A stretch of DNA of 64,000 nucleotides from Clostridium thermosuccinogenes. Lineage in GTDB: Bacteria > Bacillota > Clostridia > Acetivibrionales > DSM-5807. The notes beneath the pieces were generated by a model. It searched no databases and was not told the DNA's origin. It saw nothing but the letters and a program-made list of their open reading frames with translations. Positions 25,926 to 33,888 of this stretch are shown one piece after another. Position numbers and translations under genes: made by a program. Position 1 is the stretch's first letter, and the number at the start of each line of letters is the position of its first letter. Where the stretch lies: assembly GCF_002896855.1 (NCBI RefSeq), contig NZ_CP021850.1:2257665-2321664 (forward strand), read 5' to 3'.

Positions 25926-26992
25926 TGTATAAGATACCGGTAAACCATTTGACACAGCTTTTTTCCTTGATTTCCGGCGACAGGGCTTTGTATGCGCCAA
26001 TAGAAAAAAACGGCCAGGTAAGGTTCGGCAGGTGGTCCGAAAGTGAAAAAGTCAGCCTTGACAAGCTGAATACCATAAGGTCGGCAAAGGATTTTTTCTT
26101 CCCCCAGAGTGAAAATCTCGTCGCTTTTAAAACTGAGGGAAAGAAAATTACAATTATTGAAAATAGAGATGATAGTGAAGCTTTTATATTATTCGGTGTC
26201 CGCGCCTGTGATGCTGCCAGCTTCGATATTTTGGACAGGGTTTTCCTGTCGGAGCCGGTGGACACATATTATAAAGCGAGACGGGACAATGGCATTGTGA
26301 TCACCCTTGCCTGCAGCGAGCCGGAAGAGACATGCTTCTGCAATGTTTTTGGTATCGATGCGGCCAATCCTGCCGGCGATATTGCCACCTGGATCGTAGA
26401 CGATGTGCTCTACTGGAAGGCTGTCACTGCTAAAGGCGATGCCTTCACCGAAACTGTAAAAGGATTGATTGAAAAGGCAGGCTCCTCCGAAAACCTGTTT
26501 GAAGCCGCCGGTTCCCCGGAGGAAGAAAAGCTGAAAAAATATAAAGAGAATGTGAAAAAAATCATGGATAGCCTTCCCCTGCATGACTTGAGTCTTGAAG
26601 GATTTAACGGCGAAGCCCTGAACGATAAGTTCAATTCACCCAAATGGAAGGATCTTTCGGAAGCATGCCTCGGCTGCGGCACATGCACCTTTGTATGTCC
26701 CACATGCCAGTGCTATGATATCCGGGATTACGATACCGGACATGGAATTCAGAGATTCCGCTGCTGGGATTCCTGCATGTATTCCGATTTTACAAAAATG
26801 GCTCACGGCAATCCAAGAACAAGCCAACTGGAAAGATTCAGGCAGAGGTTTATGCACAAGCTGATTTACTTCCCTGCCAACAACGACGGCGTATACTCCT
26901 GTGTTGGATGCGGAAGATGCATTGCCGGATGCCCGGTTTCGATGAATATTGTAAAAGTTGTTAAAGCTATGGGGGTGGATAAAAATGTATAA
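25925..26992 (+). CDS. flxB: FlxB-type (AsrA-like) 4Fe-4S subunit
   Basis: A 355-residue protein similar in layout to AsrA, the iron-sulfur subunit of anaerobic sulfite reductase: an N-terminal domain with FGVRACDAASFDILD (about 96-110), a Cys-containing ACSEPEETCFC segment (about 136-146), then two C-terminal ferredoxin motifs CLGCGTCTFVCPTC (about 250-263) and CVGCGRCIAGCPVS (about 332-345). With the AsrB-like flavoprotein downstream it forms an NADH-dehydrogenase module. ATG 25925 follows GGAGGAG and overlaps the flxC stop (TGATG). No AsrC (siroheme subunit) is present, so sulfite reduction is not implied. Confidence 0.86.
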   Translation: MYKIPVNHLTQLFSLISGDRALYAPIEKNGQVRFGRWSESEKVSLDKLNTIRSAKDFFFPQSENLVAFKTEGKKITIIENRDDSEAFILFGVRACDAASFDILDRVFLSEPVDTYYKARRDNGIVITLACSEPEETCFCNVFGIDAANPAGDIATWIVDDVLYWKAVTAKGDAFTETVKGLIEKAGSSENLFEAAGSPEEEKLKKYKENVKKIMDSLPLHDLSLEGFNGEALNDKFNSPKWKDLSEACLGCGTCTFVCPTCQCYDIRDYDTGHGIQRFRCWDSCMYSDFTKMAHGNPRTSQLERFRQRFMHKLIYFPANNDGVYSCVGCGRCIAGCPVSMNIVKVVKAMGVDKNV

Positions 26993-27830
26993 CCGTGAAC
27001 AAGGCATAAACGAAGCCCTTATTCCAAAACTCGGTGTTGTCACCGATATAAGAGTTGATACACCCGATGTCAAAACCTTCCGGGTAAACGCCCTGGACGG
27101 AGGTGTATGCTTTAAGCATATTCCCGGCCAGTGTGCCATGCTTTCCATACCGGGAGTTGGTGAAGCGATGTTTTCGATTACATCCTCCCCTACCAACACT
27201 GAATACATGGAATTCAGCATTAAAAAATGCGGATGCCTTACCGAATGGCTGCATCATATGGATGTAGGACAGCAGATCACAATCCGGGGGCCTTACGGAA
27301 ACGGCTTTCCTGTGGATACGGAATTTAAAGGCAGGGATTTGCTGTTCATTGCAGGCGGTATAGGCCTTGCCCCTCTCAGATCCGTTATCAATTATGTAAG
27401 GCATTACAGAGGTAATTACGGCCATATCGACATTGTATACGGATCAAGAAGCAAGGAAGATCTGGTGGATTATGAAGAGATCATGAATGAGTGGTCAAAA
27501 GAACAGGATACCAACGTCTATCTGACAATTGACCGGGAACAGCCTGGCTGGGACGGCCATGTGGGCTTTGTGCCTAATTATGTTAAGGAATTGAATTTCG
27601 ATACAAATAAAACAGTGATTATTTGCGGGCCGCCTATCATGATCAAGTTTACCCTGGCTGGCCTACAGGAGCTGGGATTTGAAAAGACCCAGGTTTATAC
27701 CACGATGGAACTCAAGATGAAATGCGGCATCGGAAAATGTGGACGCTGCAATATAGGTTCAAAATATGTGTGCAAGGACGGCCCGGTTTTCCGCTGCGAC
27801 CAGCTGGATGAACTGCCGAACGAGTATTGA
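26985..27830 (+). CDS. flxA: FlxA-type NAD(P)H-binding flavoprotein
   Basis: A 281-residue FAD/NAD(P)H reductase of the ferredoxin-NADP reductase superfamily (AsrB/PyrK-like). The FAD-binding part includes MFSITSSPTN (about 61-70), the NAD(P) domain begins with LFIAGGIGLAPLRSVINYV (about 122-140) and ends with VIICGPPIMI (about 211), and the C-terminus has a [2Fe-2S] motif (MKCGIGKCGRCNIG and CKDGPVF, about 244-265). It is the predicted NADH entry point of the Hdr-Flx complex. ATG 26985 follows GGGGGTGG and overlaps flxB by 8 bases. Confidence 0.92.
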   Translation: MYNREQGINEALIPKLGVVTDIRVDTPDVKTFRVNALDGGVCFKHIPGQCAMLSIPGVGEAMFSITSSPTNTEYMEFSIKKCGCLTEWLHHMDVGQQITIRGPYGNGFPVDTEFKGRDLLFIAGGIGLAPLRSVINYVRHYRGNYGHIDIVYGSRSKEDLVDYEEIMNEWSKEQDTNVYLTIDREQPGWDGHVGFVPNYVKELNFDTNKTVIICGPPIMIKFTLAGLQELGFEKTQVYTTMELKMKCGIGKCGRCNIGSKYVCKDGPVFRCDQLDELPNEY

Positions 27831-27852
27831 TTGGGAAGTGAGGATACGGATT

Positions 27853-28527
27853 ATGGAACAAATGGTTAATGTGTTTTTGATGGGCAAAAAATATTCAGTC
27901 CCGGCAAATCTTACAATTATGGGAGCAATGGAATATGCAGGATATCAGCTCATCCGCGGCTGTGGATGCCGTAACGGGTTTTGCGGTGCCTGTGCTACAA
28001 TATATAGGATAAAAGACGACCGGGAACTCAAAGTCTGTCTGGCATGCCAGACCAAGGTTCAGGAAAATATGTATATTGCCACGCTGCCGTTTTTCCCTCT
28101 GGTGAAGCAGATATACAACATAAATGAAATCAGGCCTACAGAGCAAATAATGATGCAGCTTTATCCGGAGATATACAGGTGTATCGGCTGTAATGCCTGC
28201 ACCAAAAGCTGCACCCAGGAGCTTAATGTAATGCAGTATATTGCATTTGCCCAGCGTGGTGAATATGAGAAGTGTGCGGAAGAGTCCTTTGACTGTGTAA
28301 TGTGTGGAGTCTGCTCCTCCCGCTGCCCTGCAGGAATATCCCATCCACAGGTGGCACTGCTGGCAAGAAGGCTTACCGGCAAATATTTAAGGCCCGGCTC
28401 GGAGCATTTGGAAAAAAGGATTTGCGAAATCGAAAACGGAGATTTCAAGGAATTGCTGGAAGGGCTAATGCAGAAGCCTGTGGAGGAACTTAAGGAACTA
28501 TATAACAACAGAGAAATTGAGAAATAG
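27853..28527 (+). CDS. Fumarate reductase-like iron-sulfur subunit
   Basis: A 224-residue FrdB/SdhB-like subunit. The N-terminal plant-ferredoxin-type domain has CGCRNGFCGAC with Cys at 37, 39, 44 and 47 and a second pair at 62 and 65 ([2Fe-2S]). The C-terminal domain has CIGCNACTKSCTQ (about 112-124) and CVMCGVCSSRCPAG (about 149-162), two full four-Cys motifs. Classical FrdB has a [3Fe-4S] centre next to the quinone site; here the last motif is complete, so two [4Fe-4S] clusters are expected, consistent with a soluble, quinone-independent enzyme. No membrane anchor genes accompany it. It could also be classed with TfrB or GlpC-like proteins. The start has GTGAGG upstream. Confidence 0.87.
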   Translation: MEQMVNVFLMGKKYSVPANLTIMGAMEYAGYQLIRGCGCRNGFCGACATIYRIKDDRELKVCLACQTKVQENMYIATLPFFPLVKQIYNINEIRPTEQIMMQLYPEIYRCIGCNACTKSCTQELNVMQYIAFAQRGEYEKCAEESFDCVMCGVCSSRCPAGISHPQVALLARRLTGKYLRPGSEHLEKRICEIENGDFKELLEGLMQKPVEELKELYNNREIEK

Positions 28528-28539
28528 GGAGGGCTGATA

Positions 28540-30141
28540 ATGTATACACAGGAAATGCTTGATTCTATCAGAAAAGTTGAAGCAACAAGACAGGAAAGAC
28601 TTGGTCATGAACCAAGAAGGATGACCGAAAGCGAAAAAAACGAGTTATTATATAAATATCATCCCGATTACAGGCAGGACAACTTCTCTGTTTTAAAAAT
28701 CGGCCCTAACAAGGGAGACAAAGTGCCTGACGAACTGGCCGATCTGCTTCAGGGCAACAGCCGTATAAAGGATGAGGAGATAGATCTTTCCAAAGTGGAC
28801 TATGATGTTGATGTATTGGTTATAGGTGGTGGCGGCGCCGGTGCATCGGCTGCTATCGAAGCGCACGAAGGCGGCGCTAATGTAATGATTGTCACAAAGC
28901 TCCGCATAGGCGATGCCAACACCATGATGGCAGAAGGCGGAATACAGGCTGCCGACAAGGAAAACGACTCCCCTGCCATCCACTATCTTGATGCCCTGGG
29001 AGGCGGTCACTATGCCAACAAGCCTGAACTGCTCTACAAACTTGTGACGGAAGCTCCCTCGGCGATCAAATGGCTGAATGATCTGGGGGTTATGTTTGAT
29101 AAAGCTCCCGACGGCACTATGATAACCACCCATGGCGGCGGAACTTCCCGCAAGCGGATGCATGCGGCAAAAGACTATTCCGGGGCGGAAATCATGCGTG
29201 TTTTGAGGGATGAGGTTATAAACCGCGGCATTCCGGTGATTGACTTCACCTCAGCGGTGGAGCTTATCCTTGACGATGAAGGAAAGGCCGCGGGAGCTGT
29301 TTTAATGAATATGGAAACCAAGGAATATATGGTGGCAAGGGCCAAGACGGTCATAATCGCAACGGGCGGTGCGGGTCGTTTGCATTACCAGGGCTTCCCC
29401 ACCTCCAACCATTACGGAGCAACGGCAGACGGCCTCATTCTGGGTTACCGCGCCGGAGCAAAGCTCCTCTATGCGGATACGCTTCAGTACCATCCGACGG
29501 GAGCTGCTTACCCCGAGCAGATTTTCGGAGCTCTGGTGACCGAAAAGGTCCGCTCTCTCGGTGCCATGCTGGTAAATGTCAATGGAGAAGCCTTTATGCA
29601 TCCCCTGGAGACCCGTGATGTTTCAGCAGCCTCTATTATCAGGGAATGTGACGACAGAAAAAAGGGTGTATCCACACCTTCCGGTTCCGGCGTATGGCTT
29701 GACACTCCCATGATTGAGATCATTCATGGTGAAGGTACGATAGAAAAAAGAATTCCGGGCATGCTTCGCATGTATTCAAAATATGGAATTGATATAAGAA
29801 AAGTACCTATTCTCGTATATCCGACACTGCACTACCAGAACGGTGGTCTGGAGATAAACGCTGAATGTCTTACTACCGTTGAAAATCTCTATGCTGCCGG
29901 AGAAGTAGCCGGAGGTATCCACGGCAGAAACCGTCTCATGGGTAACTCCCTCCTGGATGTAATTGTATTCGGACGGAACGCCGGTAAAAATGCCGCAAAG
30001 AGATGCAAAGAAGTAAAGTTGGGCCGACTCACCCTTGACCATGTAAGCAGGTTTTCAAAAGAAATGGAAGCCGCAGGGATAAAAAGCAGCTGTATTTCTC
30101 CCAAACTATTGCCGATATATACTCGTAGGCACGATAAATAA
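28540..30141 (+). CDS. Soluble fumarate reductase-like flavoprotein subunit
   Basis: A 533-residue FAD enzyme of the succinate dehydrogenase/fumarate reductase family. After an 88-residue N-terminal extension comes the FAD site GGGGAGAS (96-103). Catalytic equivalents are all present: H318 in YHPTG, R359 in ETRDVS, H431 in TLHYQNGG and R465 in GRNRLMGNS. The residue equivalent to the covalent-flavin His of FrdA/SdhA is Asn127 (ANTMMAEGGI), so FAD should be non-covalent. The C-terminal capping domain is much shorter than in E. coli FrdA. It is the last gene of the train, 12 bases after the iron-sulfur subunit. Fumarate is the likely substrate given fumC upstream; other alpha,beta-unsaturated acids cannot be excluded from sequence alone. 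Confidence 0.88.
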   Translation: MYTQEMLDSIRKVEATRQERLGHEPRRMTESEKNELLYKYHPDYRQDNFSVLKIGPNKGDKVPDELADLLQGNSRIKDEEIDLSKVDYDVDVLVIGGGGAGASAAIEAHEGGANVMIVTKLRIGDANTMMAEGGIQAADKENDSPAIHYLDALGGGHYANKPELLYKLVTEAPSAIKWLNDLGVMFDKAPDGTMITTHGGGTSRKRMHAAKDYSGAEIMRVLRDEVINRGIPVIDFTSAVELILDDEGKAAGAVLMNMETKEYMVARAKTVIIATGGAGRLHYQGFPTSNHYGATADGLILGYRAGAKLLYADTLQYHPTGAAYPEQIFGALVTEKVRSLGAMLVNVNGEAFMHPLETRDVSAASIIRECDDRKKGVSTPSGSGVWLDTPMIEIIHGEGTIEKRIPGMLRMYSKYGIDIRKVPILVYPTLHYQNGGLEINAECLTTVENLYAAGEVAGGIHGRNRLMGNSLLDVIVFGRNAGKNAAKRCKEVKLGRLTLDHVSRFSKEMEAAGIKSSCISPKLLPIYTRRHDK

Positions 30142-30192
30142 TACTGGCGATAAGCTGCAGCTTCGCCCATCATTTTAGAAAGGAGGACTCTG

Positions 30193-30228
30193 ATGCCAAA
30201 TTCAATTTCATGGGCTTTGGCCTTCTGA
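30193..30228 (+). other. Possible 11-codon leader ORF
   Basis: An ATG with a strong AAAGGAGG site 6 bases upstream opens an 11-codon frame ending TGA, just before the PQ-loop gene, which itself has a poor ribosome site. It could be a translational leader or a decayed start. Confidence 0.2.
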
Positions 30229-30255
30229 AATTGCGGCTGGCATCGGAAATTTGAC

Positions 30256-30537
30256 ATGAATGAATTAGCCAGTGTTTTGGAAACTTTAATGATAGTGAGC
30301 TTCGGAATCTCATGGCCGCTTTCCATAATAAGGTCATACCGTTCCCGCTCAACTAAAGGAAAAAGCCTGTTTTTTATGTGCTTTATATTCTTCGGATATA
30401 TCTGCGGGATTGCATCAAAATGCATTTCCGGCACATATAATCTGGCTTTCTGGTTTTACTTCCCCAATGTCATCATGGTAGGGACAGATATTTGTCTTTA
30501 TTTCAGAAACAAGAGAATTGAAGCATCCAATAAATAA
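30256..30537 (+). CDS. Small PQ-loop/SemiSWEET-like membrane protein
   Basis: A 93-residue protein with three predicted membrane helices (about 5-20, 36-55, 62-80). The segment FGISWPLSIIRSYRSRSTKG has the Pro and basic loop of PQ-loop/SemiSWEET half-transporters, and GYICGIASKCISG is the second conserved turn; similar proteins are common but uncharacterised in Firmicutes. SemiSWEETs transport sugars as dimers; transport here is only inferred. The ATG at 30256 lacks a good Shine-Dalgarno. Confidence 0.75.
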   Translation: MNELASVLETLMIVSFGISWPLSIIRSYRSRSTKGKSLFFMCFIFFGYICGIASKCISGTYNLAFWFYFPNVIMVGTDICLYFRNKRIEASNK

Positions 30538-30660
30538 CCATATAAAATGTTTTGCAGATATTCTTCCCCCTTATCATGCAAAACTCAACTATAGAATGGA
30601 TACAGTAAATTAGACATAAAAATATTGGAAGCTTTAATCTTATAGAATTTTCCTTATCAC

Positions 30661-30726
30661 AAAGTTCCCCCGGCGATGGATTTTGCTCCTGGAAGCACAG
30701 CATACCCCCCTTGCCGGGGGAACTTT
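30661..30726. repeat. Perfect 14-bp GC-rich inverted repeat
   Basis: AAAGTTCCCCCGGC (30661-30674) and GCCGGGGGAACTTT (30713-30726) with a 38-nt loop, between convergent genes. There is no U-run on either strand; it may still end both transcripts or be part of a small RNA. Confidence 0.65.
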
Positions 30727-30783
30727 CATTTGATGGAAAACTCAAAGGGAAATTTACCAATAAACTAGACTTATGAGCTTTAA

Positions 30784-31209
30784 TTACCTGTTTATGAGAA
30801 AAAGCCCTATGATGCACAATATTGATCCCAGTATCTTGTTCAATCCAAAGTCTTCCTTAAAAAACATTACTCCTATGGGAATAAGAATCAATGCCAGGAT
30901 AATATTGGCTACCAATGACCCTACGCTTATATTCCATCCTGCTCTATATACCAGCATGTAGCCCAACTCCAGTCCGACAATTGAGATGGCAAGCACAATG
31001 CTCGTCCAGTTTAACCCCTTGAAGGATTGAAAAAAGCCTGCCTCTGTCTTGTAAAAATGGGATGCAGCAAAGGTCAGAATTGCAGCAGTCACATAGGTAG
31101 TAAATAATGCCGTAAAAGGATTGGCATTATTTGGCGTGGATTTCTGGCATATATGATACAGAACATTTGATGCTACAACAATTACTATTGAAAACACATA
31201 CATAAACAT
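30784..31209 (-). CDS. Small EamA-domain (DMT) transporter
   Basis: A 141-residue membrane protein with four or five helices making a single EamA unit, including the C-terminal signature GSLVANIILALILIPIGVMF and the closing GSILCIIGLFLINR. It corresponds to half of the usual ten-helix DMT exporter and probably works as a dimer, as SMR-type transporters do. Start: ATG 31209 has AGGAGG 9 bases upstream; a longer frame to 31326 encodes hydrophobic residues but no ribosome site. The substrate is unknown. Confidence 0.82.
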   Translation of the reverse strand: MFMYVFSIVIVVASNVLYHICQKSTPNNANPFTALFTTYVTAAILTFAASHFYKTEAGFFQSFKGLNWTSIVLAISIVGLELGYMLVYRAGWNISVGSLVANIILALILIPIGVMFFKEDFGLNKILGSILCIIGLFLINR

Positions 31210-31354
31210 GAATATTAGCCTCCTATTTTTTGCGCATATTGTCTTAACCACTACAAGTAGTATAAATATAAATGGGAATAAAAGCAAATGCAGCTTGCCT
31301 GAATTGAGCTCAGGCAAAGCATGCATTATCCTGCCCTTATACCTATATAGATCA

Positions 31355-31414
31355 ACATGAAAATAAAAATGTTATTTTCATTATTGGATGCGCTTTGCAA
31401 GCATGAGTGGTTAT
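31355..31414 (-). repeat. Dispersed hairpin element, copy B
   Basis: Minus-strand copy of the element at 17121 and 55840. It has the most perfect hairpin: ATGAAAATAA and TTATTTTCAT arms around five bases (31357-31381), preceded on the same strand by CATGCTTGCAAAGCGC. It lies in the 31210-31513 gap, which otherwise holds nothing I can identify. Confidence 0.65.
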
Positions 31415-31513
31415 ACTAATTATTATCCTGACAAATGAAATGCCCCATTCGTTTTAATCAGCTTTGTCCCATGCATTTCATGTTTATGTTTAGGCCTTTA
31501 AAATAAATATCTG

Positions 31514-32452
31514 CTATCCTTCAAGCCCCTTTGAGATCAAAAACTCAGCCACCTCTTCAGCCGTAGGCAGAGAAGGCTGAGCTCCTTTCCTGCTGACGCA
31601 TAATGCACCTACGGCATTGGCATATTTAATCGCCTCTCTTATATCGCCGGATTGCATCATTTTTAATGTCATGGCAGCAGTGAAGGAATCTCCTGCAGCG
31701 GTTGAATCCACTGCTTTTACCTTATAGGCCGGGAAAATTTCATATTCTCCGTCTTTATACAAAAGCGCTCCCTTGTCACCCCTTTTGATGACAACATACG
31801 ATGCTTCAGTCAATTCTGCCAGCGCCTTTGCAGCTCTGACCGCACCCTCGGCATTATCTGCCTGCATACCTGTCAAAGCGGCAGCTTCACTCTCATTAGG
31901 GCTTATGACGTGGATGCCTTTTAGCCTGGAGAGATCAATTCTTACCGCCGGTCCTGCGTCCAAAACGACAGGAATGCCTTTCGCCGAAGCCTTTTCAAAG
32001 GCATAATATACTATGTCCAGGGGGATTTCCAGCTGCAACATTAGCGCATCATAGGATTTCTCCAGAGCATTGTCCACATCCTCCTTTGTAATACGGCTAT
32101 TGGCTCCCGGGAAGACGATAATCCGGTTATCACCGTTGGATTCCACGGGTATGGCTGCAAGCCCTGTCTGACTGGTATTGTCCTTTATAATAAAAGATGT
32201 GTCCACACCATTGTCCTTCAGATTGCGCAATAATACTTCTCCGTTAGCATCGTCGCCGACACGGCCGCAAAAAGTGACCTTTCCGTTAAGCCTTGCCGCG
32301 GCAACAGCCTGATTTGCGCCTTTTCCTCCGGGAATATAGGAATATTCATACCCCAGCACGGTTTCACCTGTCAGGGGAACTCTTTCAATATTCATAACCA
32401 GGTCCATGTTGATGCTTCCGATGACCAGTATTTTTACTTGACCCTCCATCAT
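31514..32452 (-). CDS. rbsK: Ribokinase
   Basis: A PfkB-family sugar kinase (312 aa). Family signatures: VIGSINMDLVMNIERVP at the N-terminus, GGKGANQAVAAARL at about 42-55 (substrate site), and DSTAAGDSFTAAMTLK at about 249-264 with the catalytic Asp in AAGDS. It phosphorylates ribose to ribose-5-phosphate. It follows the nucleoside hydrolase gene by 66 bases, giving a two-gene unit that frees ribose from nucleosides and phosphorylates it. AAGGATT lies before the paired ATGs at 32452/32449. Confidence 0.92.
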   Translation of the reverse strand: MMEGQVKILVIGSINMDLVMNIERVPLTGETVLGYEYSYIPGGKGANQAVAAARLNGKVTFCGRVGDDANGEVLLRNLKDNGVDTSFIIKDNTSQTGLAAIPVESNGDNRIIVFPGANSRITKEDVDNALEKSYDALMLQLEIPLDIVYYAFEKASAKGIPVVLDAGPAVRIDLSRLKGIHVISPNESEAAALTGMQADNAEGAVRAAKALAELTEASYVVIKRGDKGALLYKDGEYEIFPAYKVKAVDSTAAGDSFTAAMTLKMMQSGDIREAIKYANAVGALCVSRKGAQPSLPTAEEVAEFLISKGLEG

Positions 32453-32518
32453 AATCCTTCCCTTCCCCAGTATCTTGCATCAATGCCGAAAAAGCAGGAC
32501 GCACAGCTGTATGATTTT

Positions 32519-33433
32519 TTAATTCGCAATCTTTCTAAACAGATCTGCAAATATGGGATCTCTATATATAAAGTACGCACTTCTGATAAAATGCCGGGAT
32601 TGGTCGAAGCTCCAGGTATTATGGTCTGTAATGATCGGACTGTGAACCAGGTGAGTGGGAACCCAGCCAGGATTTATCAGCCATGCGATGGTTGAAATAT
32701 CCCAGATAACCTTTGACCATGCAAAGGGGTCGTTTGTATAGCTCCTGACTATACTTGTAAGGTAAGTGCCAATTTCACTTTTACCATCTATGTACTGTTC
32801 CAGCTCGGAAATTGTCGTCAATAAATGGGTGGTGACACCGGCGCATGGAATTTGCACCAACGGCACTCCGCTGTCAAAGACGATGCGGGCAGATAATATA
32901 TCCTGGGACAAGTTGAACTCCGTAGCATTGTCCCAAAATAACGCGTTTCCTCCCAGCCATACGACAACTATTTTTCTTATGATGTCCGGCTCAATCAGCA
33001 TGGCGGAAGCGATATTGGTAATAGCGCCGATTGCGACTACATAGAGGGGATCATCATCATCGGATTTCATTGCCCGGTTGATCAAATCCCTGACCGCATC
33101 ACTCTCTTCCGGCTTTTCAATATTCTTGAGATAATCGGTGGAGCCTTTAAAAGCAAAATTGTTTGCATCAACCTTCAACATACCGAGGATTTTCAGGATT
33201 TCAGTATAGCTTAATTCCATACCCTCTTTAGGACTTGTGGATCTTTCGTTATAAAAGGGTGCTGCATATACCGCTTCAAGATCTATCTTTTCCTTTGATT
33301 TAAGAGCATAGGTCAGGGCGAACTGGTCGTCCACTTCATTATATGTATCCGTGTCCAGCACCATTCTCACCTTTCCGGCTGGTGGTTCCAGCCTTTTCAA
33401 TAATAATTGGGCAGAAAGCTTCGGAAATTGCAT
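32519..33433 (-). CDS. Nucleoside hydrolase (IunH family)
   Basis: A 304-residue inosine/uridine-preferring nucleoside hydrolase. The N-terminal Ca-binding cluster is VLDTDTYNEVDDQFAL at about 22-37 (DTDxxxDD), and the family-typical GGNALFWDNATEFNL is at about 160-174 (with Asn and Glu at the active site). It cleaves the N-glycosidic bond of nucleosides, yielding base and ribose for the ribokinase downstream. The ATG has AGGAGGG upstream. The base preference cannot be told from sequence alone. Confidence 0.91.
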   Translation of the reverse strand: MQFPKLSAQLLLKRLEPPAGKVRMVLDTDTYNEVDDQFALTYALKSKEKIDLEAVYAAPFYNERSTSPKEGMELSYTEILKILGMLKVDANNFAFKGSTDYLKNIEKPEESDAVRDLINRAMKSDDDDPLYVVAIGAITNIASAMLIEPDIIRKIVVVWLGGNALFWDNATEFNLSQDILSARIVFDSGVPLVQIPCAGVTTHLLTTISELEQYIDGKSEIGTYLTSIVRSYTNDPFAWSKVIWDISTIAWLINPGWVPTHLVHSPIITDHNTWSFDQSRHFIRSAYFIYRDPIFADLFRKIAN

Positions 33434-33507
33434 GCAAATCCCTCCTAGATAAAGCCTGTGATTATAAGGCTTGTTTGATTAAAATCATCTATGAACAACA
33501 TTATATA

Positions 33508-33810
33508 TGATTAACATTTATTTGTGGTTAACATTGTTTGCGATTATTACACATAATTGCTGCGTAGGATTAACATCATTTGCGATTAACATTATTTATG
33601 ATCAAAACATTACTTGTGATTATCATTGCTTTCTGTTATCAGTATTTGTGATTGCTGTCCATTTATGATTATTATTGTGAATACTTATTGTTATGATTAC
33701 CATTGTTGCCTTTACCATCATTTGCGATTACTATTGATTGCAACTTCCAGTGTTTATGCATTATTATGATTATCACTGCCTGTTATTTATATTGCTCATG
33801 ATCAGAACGG
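33508..33810. repeat. Degenerate 15-18-nt tandem array
   Basis: About 15 imperfect copies of GATTAACATTATTTGT (examples: GATTAACATTTATTTGTG at 33509, GATTAACATCATTTGC at 33569, GATTAACATTATTTAT at 33585, GATTATCATTGCTTTCT at 33618, GATTATCACTGCCTGTT near 33768). Unit length drifts and some units are doubled. It fills the gap between the nucleoside hydrolase promoter and the ABC transporter stop. It is not CRISPR: there are no unique spacers. Confidence 0.8.
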
Positions 33811-33888
33811 CTGCCGTCATAGCATGTATGCCAGCAGCCGGTATTATTTTTCTGACTTTATATATGAAGCAATACACGGTCCTCCCTG

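Noticed and set aside
25925-27830. Anaerobic sulfite reductase (asrAB)
   Set aside because: The two proteins are AsrA/AsrB-like in layout, but no siroheme AsrC is present and they sit within the Hdr-Flx genes.
29889-30434. 181-codon minus-strand frame across the end of the fumarate reductase gene
   Set aside because: It overlaps both the flavoprotein C-terminus and the PQ-loop gene in antisense and resembles no family.
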